Shown here piece by piece: positions 43,690 through 54,759 of a stretch of DNA of 64,000 bases; within the stretch, counting starts at the first letter, position 1; each line of letters starts with the position of its first letter. The translations under genes were made by a program, and so were the position numbers. The notes under the pieces are model-generated. The model did not search any database. It was not told where the DNA came from and was given only the letters and a program-made list of their open reading frames with translations. Source of the stretch: Ciona savignyi (lineage: Eukaryota; Chordata; Ascidiacea; Phlebobranchia; Cionidae); the NCBI GenBank assembly GCA_000149265.1, contig CH002076.1:325831-389830 (forward strand). The letters are read 5' to 3'.

Positions 43690-46600
43690 ATGAAACAGGT
43701 ATTTGTAACTTTGTTGGCCATCTTGGCTGCAGTGAATGCACAAGACATTCTTCCCGCACCCACCGACCTACAGGCTGTTGTTCGATCTAACGCAGTCGGG
43801 TTGACATGGACGGCAGTTGAAGGGGACGTGGTGTCCTATTTGGTTAGCAATACACTTATGTTCTTTTACAAAGAGGCTGGGTGTGTCCGACTCTTATACA
43901 ACTTGAGCTTTTCATTTAACCGACTGAGTAAAAACCATGCCGTTCGTTGTTTGCCAATATAACCCAGGAAAGGCTAAATAATTTTTTTTGATATTCTTGC
44001 GATTTCTATAATAGCGACAATTAAGTTAAGAACTGTTTGCGATAAAAAAACTGTGTGTTTCAAAACATGAGTATACAGCGTCTGGCTGAATAATGCATAT
44101 CTTAGCATCTTAATTACATCTTGTTATTTTCAGGCCACAATTATGGAAATCGGCCAGTCTATGACAACAACGGAAACAAGAGCCGCGTTTGGAGGACTGA
44201 CTGCGATGACCACTTACACTGCCAGCGTCGTGGCTAACGGTGGCAACGAGTCTCTTGGATTTCCAGCTTTCGTTCAATTCCAAACATGTAAGTCAAAATA
44301 TAAATTGGGTTGAACAGGTCTTTGTTTATTTATGTGCTAAAAAGCAAAGAGTCAGAATGTATATAATACAACATTTTTGAGTCTATTCTATTTACCTGGC
44401 TGCAAAGGGGGTTAAACTGAAAATTATTATAAATGTATTATTTGTTTAGAAGCCACATGTAACTCTTTTATTCTCATGATGCGATATCTTATTAAATTTT
44501 TATTATAGCAAGCGATTGAGTTTAAAAGACATGAATATAGGTCGAAACAAATAGAAAAACACGATCGCGTCTTTACCTCGGCACAGTGTTGTTTTCATTT
44601 TATTGTGGAAATATTATTAGTTTTGCAGCTTCCAGTGATTTTTATTTTGTCGAATTTCAGTTAAAATGGCTTTAAGTGAATAAAGTTGTCGACCCCTGGT
44701 TAAGATAAACGCATTTAACAAACGATATTTGCAGTGGCAGAGAAGCCGACTAACTTGCAGAACGTTTTCGAGGAAACAACTGAAACAATGCTTGTTATCT
44801 CGTGGGACATGGTCAATGGCACATCTGGATATTCGGTGGAAGTGGCTACCACCTCAGGAGAGATCATTTGTAAGTATATGGGAACTACATAGGTTATGTG
44901 TCTTTCGAGCATGGACACAAAACACCCGCACAAGGGAAAATAACTTTCATAAGCAAGTGGCTACACTTGATAAGCAAGTGGCTAGTTTCGATCACTCCAA
45001 CTTGATCGACAGACGTTGACTAAACGTGTTACCACGACCTAGACTGACAGGTGCCTTGTGGATAATCGGAGAATTTTTATTGGATTTAATATAAATATAT
45101 GCCGTCCGTTAGTTGTTAAAACAGAACTGCGGGCATGGGGTAATTTGAGTAACCGGCTATCTTACAGTTCCACCGCCTATTTCATCAAATGGGTTAAAGT
45201 TAGCTAAAAAATTAAAGATTTGATCAAATTGGTGTTTTTTTTTGCAATATCAATGCATCACTGTGTAAAAGTAATTCTTTTGTGCAGCTGCCTCTGTTGA
45301 TGTACAAGGCAACAAGGCTTACATCAGCGGGTTAAGTCCGTTTACTTTCTACGACCTCTCAATCAGAGCCATCACTGAAGGCGGACAATTGGGCGACAAT
45401 GAAGAATTTCGGTAACGATTCTAAACAATATTGACCCTTGTAATTATAGAAAGAAATGTTTTACATGTACTAAATTACACAGAGCAAGAACTGCAGGCTC
45501 CGGCATTCGGGTAAATGCGTGGTGGATGAGTCAAACCACTTTCGGCGGTGAAGCAACGATTTTCAGGTAGGTTCACAAAAATGATCTGCCGAAGAACAGT
45601 TTGCCTCGGGTAAATTCCAAATAAAATTTTCGCCTAAATTTACAGAGAATTCGTGATCCCGCCCGGCAATTTCTACGTCGCAGTTCAACTGACCTGCCCC
45701 GTCGACGAAGTCGTGGTAAGTAACTAAAACATTAAATAAAATATTTCCCACAAAAAAGTCATCTAAAACACCTGATCCCCTGAATCTAGTGGAATAATAA
45801 GTTCTACTAAAACTGACACGTCTTCGGTAGATATGACACATTGCACTAGCTCCGGTTGCCCGATATCACGCGCATCATGCTCAGCATACAGTAATCTGAT
45901 TAGCATTGTGATAACGCCCCTTTCATTTTGTCTATTTATTAGACATATTTTAGTAATTTAACTTCGTATTGTTATTGACAGACTCTAAATCTTACTAAAT
46001 ATACCAAGTAAAGGTTTTACACCTACGGTTATTAGTCTCTGTTACGAATGGCCGCACTGTCGCTATCGTGATTGATTAATGTACTTTCTGACAGGTTTGG
46101 AACGCCAACATTGACATGGTAAACTCCGATGAAGCAACTGGTAGATACGTCTTCGTACAAGATGAAACGTGGATGCGAGAAAGATCTGAAATTAACTTTA
46201 ATTTCAACCGAGGAAACATGACGTAAGCTTAGTACTATTCATCACATTCTACTTTGTTTGTAGTTCCCCCTTCTATAGATGAGCTTAATTTGTTCTAAAC
46301 AAAAGATTTTATTAAATATTTCAGAACATCTTGCTTTTAGTCGGAAATATTTCAGGTTTTATTTAGCAAATTAAAACGGCCCTCCTTTAAATTTTATACT
46401 GGAACTTAAATGAAGTGGTTTGCCCATAGTTATCAAAAATCATTAAAATACCAATTAAGTATAAACAAATGTTTCTTTACAATTATCCTATTTCTGCAGT
46501 GGCGAATGTGATCTTCAATCCGGTAACATCACTGTTGATTTCAATCCTTCAGTTGCACCACTGGCTGCTGATATCCCAGAAGATACTCGTAAGTATAGAA

Positions 46601-47815
46601 TAAAAGGGGATATTCATTTTCCACGTGAATAGGGAAACCAAGGGGGTTAACACACGGGCATTCGTCAGATCACCTCGCGTCCACCGCCCGGTTACAGAAG
46701 AAATTGCAGTGTTTACCAACCTAATCCCGTTTTAACCTAATCCTAAAATTAGTATCATTAGCACATCATGTTAGTTAGTTACTAAGATTTGCAAAAGCTG
46801 TAGCTTTATATCATTTTGTCTCAGCTCTCGAGATCCAAACATCAAACTGGGGACCCGGTGGCATGGTGCAAGTGAAGTTGGGCTCGACTTACATGGACCC
46901 TGGGAATCCAGTAAGTTATTAAAATATTCAAGTCAGAAGGTAACGCAGTATTGTTTACCTTATTATTTCATACGTGTTTAACCCACAAAAATTAACTCTA
47001 TATTATAACTGAAGTGGAAGAGCAAAATCGTAGGAATATATAAAACGTTCATTCATTTGACACACCTATGACATTTGCTTGATTTTGAAGAACGCTGACA
47101 ACATGGAAGGAACTCTTGTTGCCAAACCAGTCCAAGGAACTTACGTAATTGTCATCGACACCGGAGCCGGTTGCCCTGAAGGAATCACTGTACAGGTAGC
47201 ATTAAGATACTACCATAGAGTTGGATATAACACTAAAACAAACCTTAATATATTTGCATACATATCTTAACTTGATTGTCTTCAGAATATTTGGGAAATG
47301 GACCAAGTGGTAAATTTAATGGATACTGAAAATCCTAACATCATGTACTTCATACAACGCGTTGATCAATGGTACAGCAACAACATCGGTAAGAATTCTT
47401 GTTTGCTATTTGATTATGTAACCATACAAACCTTGTTATAATCATTATTTCTTTCTTTGTATTTTATGAATTTAAGCAGAATGGTATTAACTGACATTGT
47501 GTTAAAATGTCTTACAGCACGGTTTGTTACATGAATCATCGAACATATAATGCAAATTTACGTACTTTTTTTTATTGCTATGACATGTTTAGTAAAGGAA
47601 CCAAGCTAAGGGTTTTTAAATAACTGGTCACATACGTCTGTGTACTTTCCCGGCAAAACATTTAAGATCATTCTATCGTTGGAATAGTTGGTGCAGTCGC
47701 GTATAAACATTTTTTCTCGACAGGTTTCATATTCAGTGCTGCATGTAGCGATCGAAGCGGACTAACAGCTGTTCTATCAAAAGATCCATCTTTGATTGCT
47801 GTCGCCTTTAATTAA
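43690..47815 (+). CDS. Secreted protein with two FN3 domains and two CBM2-like modules
   Basis: Twelve exons: 43690-43842, 44134-44287, 44735-44869, 45288-45411, 45483-45566, 45646-45715, 46095-46222, 46500-46588, 46825-46910, 47091-47195, 47286-47388, 47724-47815. All junctions are GT-AG with agreeing phases; 440 residues. A signal peptide (MKQVFVTLLAILAAVNA) leads. FN3 domain 1 (about 20-100) has PTDLQAVVRSNAVGLTW; FN3 domain 2 (about 103-190) has PTNLQNVFEETTETMLVISW. Two related modules of about 110 residues follow. Each has an aromatic/Trp next to a Gly pair (TTFGGEATI; SNWGPGGMVQV), a central strand with Cys (YVAVQLTCP; YVIVIDTGAGCP), VVWNANIDM or QNIWEMDQV, then YVFVQDETW or MYFIQRVDQW, IxFxF and a Cys. 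This order (W..G, WN, ..W, F.F) resembles bacterial CBM2 cellulose-binding modules. No catalytic domain and no membrane anchor were seen. The function, binding of tunic cellulose or another glycan, is inference. Confidence 0.85.
45770..45940 (+). repeat. SINE-A 3' fragment in an intron of the FN3 gene
   Basis: GTGGAATAATAAGTTCTAC, CACTAGCTCCGGTTGCCCG, TGTGATAACGCCCCTTTCAT resemble the SINE-A 3' half. Confidence 0.55.
46600..46715 (-). repeat. SINE-A 3' fragment, reverse orientation
   Basis: GTGAATAGGGAAACCAAGGG, GTTAACACACGGGCATTCGT and CAGATCACCTCGCGTCCACC are the reverse complement of the tail half. It begins about 12-18 nt after the 5' splice site at 46588 in the FN3 gene. Confidence 0.7.
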
Positions 47816-47951
47816 TTACAGCTCAAAGTTAAATATATATAGGGTTTTTGTAATCATTGTTATGACGATCAAATTTATTTAGCTACTTATTTGATCCAAA
47901 ACTAAATCATGCTATCATTTACCTACTACCTACTAGATATCGAACTATCGC

Positions 47952-47957
47952 AATAAA
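47952..47957 (+). terminator. Candidate polyadenylation signal of the FN3 gene
   Basis: AATAAA 137 nt beyond the stop codon at 47815; the first such hexamer downstream. Confidence 0.5.
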
Positions 47958-48327
47958 CCAAAGTGAACACCTAGTAAAACACCTGGTCCATTTGTATTGT
48001 CATTCTTGTATTCTTCTCCGACCGGTTGGATTATGTCTCCATGCATCGGATTCAACCGAAAAATAGAAACGAGCGGCTCTGAATGGTCGGTTAAGTCCTT
48101 GTGCAACAGCCTTGGCCTTTGACTCAGTGAATAATTAAATTGATCAGATATACTAAACATCTCGTCTTTAACATATAAGCCAACTTACACAGTGTTAAAA
48201 CGACCCGCGTTGTCCTGCTAGAATAATAAAACAAGGATCCTATCTGCTTGTTTTCGATCAAAAGTCAGTGAGACCAGATTACGAATCTCGACACACCACG
48301 TGATAAGCTTTTGATATTAAATTAAGA

Positions 48328-48468
48328 TGGCTATGCCAACAGGTAGCCTACTCCGTGTGTTGGCGGTGTTGTTACTTTTGTCGTCTGACAACTCGTGTCC
48401 GCCCGTTCAGTTGCCAAATCCATTACAGTGTGTTGAATACGATCGAAATAGTGCCCAGATTTTTTAAT
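48328..48468 (+). CDS. Possible 46-residue secreted microprotein
   Basis: The open frame starts MAMPTGSLLRVLAVLLLLSS, a strong signal-peptide-like sequence. A short Cys/Pro-containing tail follows (SCPPVQLPNPLQCVEYD) and a stop. The tail motif CAGTGTGTTGAATACGATCG partly recurs at about 48782-48812 (CAGTGTGTTCTGTG, then GATACGATCGATAAT), so a local duplication or a first-exon relationship is possible. No family recognised. It could be a chance frame, a first coding exon, or a real small gene. Confidence 0.3.
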
Positions 48469-49108
48469 AAGCAATCAGGATACACCACTGGATTTATACA
48501 ATAAGACTATCTATAGTCTATATAAATGCAAACGCCTATGAACGTTAACATATATACATGCTTAAAGTCCCCTTTACTGAACACGATTGTGAAAAATATC
48601 CGTGTTATAATTTTCCACTCCCAACATAATTTCTAGAAACTTGATTAAAATTAAACGAAATGGTGGGCAAATGAGTTAAATAAATAGTAGGAGATGTTTT
48701 TTTTCCTACAAATGAAAGAGCAGCGTTATCTCAAATTAGGTAAAGTACCTGGTTATTTTTCATTAATAAGGCGGTGTATTGCAGTGTGTTCTGTGTTGGA
48801 TACGATCGATAATGTTGCCACATTTTTGTACTGCAAGAAACCATGAATCCGCAAGAAATCCACTATGGTGGTTAGGTGACATCTGTTATGTATTTTTTTC
48901 GATGACTTGTCTGCACGGAATGTTAGATGCACGTTGGAGCTATGTAAACATTAATATGTTGCACACATGCTAAAATGCCACCATTTTTAGCTTAGGAGTT
49001 TAGAGTGTGTAGATATGGCGACATGAGCTAATCAGCCAGAAAATTTTATAATTTTTAAATTGATGAAAATCTAATTAGCCTTTAACAATTTACTTTGGTA
49101 ACTAACTT

Positions 49109-49114
49109 TTACAG
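49109..49114 (+). promoter_or_regulatory. Candidate spliced-leader acceptor of RBFA
   Basis: CTAACTTTTACAG ends two bases before ATG 49117. An AG acceptor touching the start codon leaves almost no 5' UTR, which is typical of Ciona trans-spliced messages. Confidence 0.5.
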
Positions 49115-49116
49115 TC

Positions 49117-52100
49117 ATGTCTATAATAATAATGAAACGACTCTGTATGCGCTGCTGCTGTCTACCGTGCAATGTAAAACTGATGGTAAAACACAACAAA
49201 ACAATCTTTAATCCTTGGTTATCATTATCCACTTGGAATCTTTTGTACAATACGCCAAAATCAGAAGACAAGAAGCCCTGGAAAACAAAATACCAAGTTC
49301 CGTTTGTTCTTGTAAAACGAGAAATAAGTTCCTATAAAAAAGAGGAAAAGCTGTGAGTTTTCAATTTGAATACATGTCCTAAGGTTTTTGTTATTTATCC
49401 TCTATCTTAGTGACTTAAAAAAATTACATCATCTTTCTTTTAAACCAGCCCCAATGCTTCTTGATTCTGCTTTTCTTTATAGCTTTTTTAAGTATAAGTA
49501 GTATAAATTTTTGGGTATTAAATATTAATTTGCTCTGCAAGTTGTTAATCCATAACGATTTCCAATTATTTATTGGATTAATTAATAATTATAATTGGTG
49601 TTTTGGTGAATTGTTGCATTATCAGGTTAAAGGTTTGAAACCAGTTGCTAACTAGTTAGTTTGAGCAAGGCACTTTGTGGTCATTGCCTGAACCCATTGA
49701 ATTAATGGTTTCTAATTAATTGGTATCACACTGCAATATCTTCAGTAACCCATCAGGGGTGCAACATAATCTAACGATTACTTGTTTAAGGTATTCTAAA
49801 GATTGCCTGTGTGATAACGCCCATTGCGTTTTTCCATTCATGAATATCCTATTTTAACAATGCAACAGAGAACTCATTAAAATCCCCTGGTTCAAAATAC
49901 CTAAATGCACTTTTATTTTTTATCAGAGTGCAAGAGAAAATTAAGAAGATGCTTCGGACAAGGACAAATCTGAGAAAAAAGTTCTACGATGAGGTTCCTG
50001 AGAAAACTTACAAATCTCAAGTTCCATCAACAAATTCAACCCAGTTTGGAAAACTAAACAGAAACATTCAACTTCGGGATCAGACCAGAGCGAATATTGT
50101 GTTGAGAGAAGTCCAGGTTTAATATTTTTATCTTTACCCAGTTTGGTTAATATCAGTTTTACTTTAACACACAGATTTCCATTTTGTCATGAAATTTTAA
50201 ACACTGTAGTATAACTATGGTCTGCTGGTTTTATTTATTCCTTTAAACCATTTTTATAAACGTTGTCCTGATATAGTAGATTCAAAGTGGTAGTTAAAAC
50301 TACTGTGCTGACATTAGTAATATAAATATTAAATGATACATAAAATGTATTCCTAGTGTTCATGTTGCCTAGTTTACCTACCCCTAGTAGCGAGCATGAA
50401 TATGACATGTGTTTTGGTTAGAAAACAGTATCCATGACCGGCTTAGTCTTTGGGTAGGTGGTAGACATTGTAGTATCTCTACAAAATAATATTATTGAGT
50501 ATTAGAAAATGGTGTCAGTGTCCGGTTGCTATGGAGTGCACTATTGTTTCCTGGAATATACATGGGTACTAGTAATGGTAGCATTTCATTTGTTTGAATA
50601 ATACAAGTTTTTAATACAACTACATTATTCAGAATTTAAAAGTATTACTCTATCTGCTCATTTTTAGGAGCTAATTGATTCTGGTATGGTAGCGGATGAA
50701 GTGACAAGATTACAGGTCCGATTGACAACATGCAACATGCTATCTAAACAGAACTGTATCATTCAATGGGAACTCCAAGGAACTGACAGGGATGTGCTAA
50801 TACATGATGTGTTGAACAAGTAAGTTTTAACATGAGTTACCTGACATTCAAGTCACTAAGCTCCTTCAATGTGTTATTTTAGACAACATAGACGTTTTAA
50901 ATAAAGTGTGCTAGTTTATAATATTAGAATGTTAGTTAGTTAGTTGGTTTATTAATTTTTGTTTATTCATTCAGTATGTTGGCCTTACTATTCACTCATT
51001 CCATTTTTATCCTCAACAGACACGCAGCAGAAATCAGACACATCCTGATCCATAACCACGTAATCGGTAACACACCCAGCATTCATTTCCATGTCACTGA
51101 TGATGTGATTATGGAGGCAAAAGTTAACAAGATGTTTGAAGCTGGGTTGGTAGATACAGGTCCCCCAGAAGAACATGAGGAAAATTATCAAGGTAAGACT
51201 TTGCCTTTATACCAAACCACATAGTTGTGAGGGATGCAAGGTATACCCCAGGTGCAGGAATCATAAACCTGATATATGTCAGAATACCATTAAAAAAAAT
51301 AACATTCGCTCAAAAAAACATTTAACATTTGGTGCATGCATAGCAAAACCATCATATAAAGTAACCACAATCCATCCGTGATAAGATCTATGTATCTACC
51401 ACTTAGAGCAGTGTTTCTCAACCCGAGAGCAGATTTAATTAGTCCGAGATCACATAACGATAGAATCTTATAACCGCATTTGTACTATTTTAATGCATTG
51501 GAATTTTTCTACTCTTTGTGCCTGCTATTATGTTTCGGTAATAATGGAATTGGTAATGGCATAGTTTATGCTTTTCTGGGGAGTTTAAACTGCAGTAAAT
51601 TCTAACATAGTACAGTAGACAATTTTTAATGGCAAAACGAAAAAATTTATTTTCAAATAACAAAGACTTTAAAATTTGAATTGATGTCTGTGGAAGTAAA
51701 TGACGATGTCAGGCCACAGTGTGTGCTGTGACTTGTGATCAAACGTTTTAGCTCATAGCTCTTTAAATGAAGCTAAAATGCAATGATACCTTGAATCTAA
51801 ACATGAAAATTGCCTGGACAAAGATTACAAATTTTATAAAAGCGGACAATTGGATGTGCGTTGACAACCGCTCACATTGAAAAAGCTCACATTGATAGTA
51901 AATGTGGAAACTACAGTAAACTGACTTTGTTTAAGTTCTGTAATGTTTCAGTCTGTTTGTTCGTGGCCTTTATGTGACAAACTAAATATACTCTGTGTAA
52001 AGTGGCTTTCATTGTTGAGCTGTGAGTCCAAAAAGACTTTGGCTGGTTTGGAATTAGTCCACAACCAAAAAAGGTTGTATAAACCCTGGCTTAGAGGTAC

Positions 52101-53659
52101 ATGGGGTGGTCATACAACACATAGCAAGCCTGGTATATCACCACTCCAGAAGCATATTTGATAGGTAATTGTAAACCTTAAGTTTACATTTAGTTGTCAT
52201 GTCAATGTGCCATGTAACATTTTACCCTGATGATGAAAATTTAGGCTTTTAACCATGTTTGGATTTTTGGCCTGTGGTTACTAAAATATTGTGATTTCTC
52301 TTGTAATGTGATGACAAAATGAGATAATTAAATTATAGTGAAATTAATAGAATATGAGACACAACCAAGAGCAAAACTTTATATTTCATTAAACCTATTC
52401 TTTGAAATGTTATAGTCAACCAGTTTTTAGTTTTCATGAAAAAGCATGGCTTTTATAATTAAGGTATGAATAATACAATGCCTTTATTATTTTGGGATGG
52501 TTTTAAAGTTTAACCATCAATGTCGGATGTCTCAAAGGGACAGATCCCTTGTTTCCTCATAGCAATGTTACTTTTTTCTTACATTCTTATTTATCCCTGT
52601 GAATGGGAAAACACAGTATGTATTATATCGTCAGATTAATTTGCATCCAAAACCGTTGTTATATTTGTATATGATAGGGAAGTTTTTGTTATATCCTGTG
52701 GTGGGCACGTGACATTAATTTGACGCCCAGGTGGGCTTTTAAGGTTTAAATAGAGCATAAGTAAAAAGATAAGATAAGAGCAGGAAGAGAACCTGTGTGG
52801 GACCTAACACATGTACATGTTGCATGGATTTTATCCGAACATCATGGTATTGTAGGATGGGGAATTAATAAAGAAACAGAATCGGTTTAAACATTTAAGC
52901 CAATTGACAGGCCACAGGAAATTACCTTCAGTAAGATTAACATGTTGTCACACAATGAATTAAAATATTTGATTTTTTTACAAATTGCTCTTAAACCATA
53001 ATTTTACTGTATGTTGGTGACTTTTACCTCTGGACACAAGCGAATAAGCTATTTTGTTTACTGACTGCTGATGCTCTAACCAAATTTTATATAAAAACAT
53101 CTGGTTGGTAAACCATACTACCAAGTTGTGCAATCGAAGTAGTGGTATGTTGTTATGGTATATCTTAATAAAATGGTCCCGAGTAAACCTAAACCAGTAT
53201 ATAAGAATTGTTATTTTGGTGTGTGGGACAAAAACCATAGTTATTACACCCACAGTTGGATTAAAGGAGCTATTGCTGTGTTTGATAAGTTATGGATTAA
53301 AATAATGAGAGTTATCTGGATCAGCAGGACATCACTTTTGTTCAAAATAAAGTGATCAGGGATAAAGATTTTAAGTAAAAAAGATGTGGTTACGATCTCT
53401 CTTATTATCCGTAAGACCACATGGTCAGACAAAGTAATATTTATGATTTATATTGTGCACACACTACAGTTGCTGTGACCTGTAAGCACATATCATTTGG
53501 GTAATGATCATCTTACATGCATTTACTTTTCCCTAGAATAACCGACTAAACTACCCTCTGAAACTTACTAAATTAACGCTATCTCTCACAGAAATGGAGG
53601 GCAACATGCAAACGGATAAAATAGACCTTACACTTGTTCCAACATATGATATGTTTGGT
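49117..53659 (+). CDS. RBFA: Mitochondrial ribosome-binding factor A, 3' end lost in gap
   Basis: Exons 49117-49352, 49927-50116, 50668-50819, 51020-51192 and 53592 to at least 53659, with phases agreeing at every junction. The N-terminus is basic and Cys/Arg-rich, as expected of a mitochondrial import signal; ATG 49117 or 49132 could start it. The RbfA fold is marked by RANIVLREVQELI, EVTRLQVRLTTC, AAEIRHILIHNHVIGNTPS and IHFHVTDDVIME, the last two matching the conserved R..L...L..R..P.L.F..D segment. The fifth exon (EMEGNMQTDKIDLT, YDMFG) runs into the 100-N gap, so the C-terminus is unknown. RbfA binds the small ribosomal subunit and helps 12S rRNA maturation; that role is family knowledge. 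Donor GTTTAA at 50117 is weak but keeps the frame. Confidence 0.85.
49620..49858 (+). repeat. SINE-A copy in an intron of RBFA
   Basis: ATCAGGTTAAAGGTTTGAAA, GAGCAAGGCACTTTGTGGTC, GAACCCATTGAATTAATGG and the tail TGTGATAACGCCCATTGCG, CATGAATATCCTAT. Confidence 0.65.
51409..52088. mobile_element. Decayed hAT element with transposase N-terminal remnant
   Basis: 680 bp in the RBFA intron 51193-53591. The left end CAGTGTTTCTCAACCC and the reverse-complemented right end CAGGGTTTATACAACC are imperfect terminal repeats. Flanks ACTTAGAG (51401-51408) and GCTTAGAG (52089-52096) match 7 of 8, the hAT duplication length. Inside, near 51710-51845, a broken plus-strand frame reads RPQCVLC, SLNEAKMQ, a stop, then YLESKHENCLDKDYKFYK. 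This is the C..C...H zinc-finger start of Charlie/ZBED5-type transposases. Stops and missing catalytic parts show that it is dead. Confidence 0.75.
52580..52690 (-). repeat. SINE-A 3' fragment, reverse orientation
   Basis: TATCCCTGTGAATGGGAAAA and ATCGTCAGATTAATTTGC are reverse complements of the SINE tail and core. Confidence 0.5.
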
Positions 53660-53759
53660 NNNNNNNNNNNNNNNNNNNNNNNNNNNNNNNNNNNNNNNNN
53701 NNNNNNNNNNNNNNNNNNNNNNNNNNNNNNNNNNNNNNNNNNNNNNNNNNNNNNNNNNN
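53660..53759. other. Assembly gap (100 N)
   Basis: Exactly 100 undetermined bases, a conventional scaffold placeholder; true length unknown. It interrupts the last visible RBFA exon. Confidence 0.99.
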
Positions 53760-54759
53760 TGTGGGACTGCATAGCAAGATATTGTTAAACCGGGAAGAAA
53801 ATAAAAGGTCTTTTGCAAATGTTGTCAACAAGACAAAATCCTGATTTAAACACTTTTTCTGGTGCATATTACAAATAATATACAAATACTTACAAATAAA
53901 ATGCTGCTATTAGTATGATTGTTGTGTATTACACCCTATGAACTATCTTAGCCCAAACAACGCATTTGTGTGGATTCAAAACGGTCCCTGGCTGGATTGT
54001 GTCCTCAGCAAAACATTTAACTACGTTATTCTGATGATTGCCCATGTTTTAATGGTCCTGCATTTTCCCAACTGAACATCTTATTCTCGGTGTTGTATTA
54101 CGTATAAGGATACAACTGTGTAGGAGTATCACAAATAAACTCAATAAACAATATAGTAATTTGAAATTTATTTCTAAATTTAATTTTAACAAAAAATTGA
54201 AAATCACAAATTTGGATTAAAACTAAATTCCCTAAATAGTAAAGCAAATTTATAACAGATTAACAAAACATATCACGGAGCTTCTTTTTTTAAACTTATA
54301 TATTCACAAAGACTTGAACTTAAAAATGAAACAGGCAGTTCAAATAAGCACCACAGGTATAATATGAAGATTTTTGTTCTTGAAAAAAAAGCTATTTATC
54401 CCGCAAATGCATAGGCTATTAAATTTTTTATTCTAATAAATTTACATTTTAAAAATGTATAATGTTCTACTCTTATTGCACCATTAGTAAAGTCATAAAG
54501 TCAAATTTTATAACGAATACAAAAGGCTTCTAACAACTAAAAAATCTAAGAGTGTTGTTAGTAATTTGTTAAAAATGTTGCCACAAGTAGTGTAATATCT
54601 AATACACACACTTTCTATTTAAGAAAATAATGGAAAATTTACTTTTAAATGGCAATTATAAAAAGTGTAAATATTTATAGAAAAAAATGCTTCAAATATG
54701 ATTAGGCTACATGCTTTACACTACAGAGGAATATATTTGAATATGGCATTCATATCTCT
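53760..54759. other. Convergent intergenic stretch between RBFA and TXNDC5
   Basis: Holds the 3' ends of both genes. Contains a diverged SINE-A piece at 53930-54090 and a minus-strand AATAAA at 54427-54432 that could polyadenylate TXNDC5, about 330 nt past its stop. The rest is AT-rich with no exon. Confidence 0.5.
53930..54090 (+). repeat. SINE-A fragment, strongly diverged
   Basis: GTCCTCAGCAAAACATTTAA, CTGATGATTGCCCATG and GCATTTTCCCAACTG resemble the family, just right of the assembly gap. Confidence 0.4.

Larger units (their letters stand above)
47958..49116. other. Intergenic region
   Basis: Between the FN3 gene and RBFA. Contains the microprotein candidate at 48328 and weak SINE-A resemblance around 48015-48150. 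Nothing else coding is evident. Confidence 0.5.
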
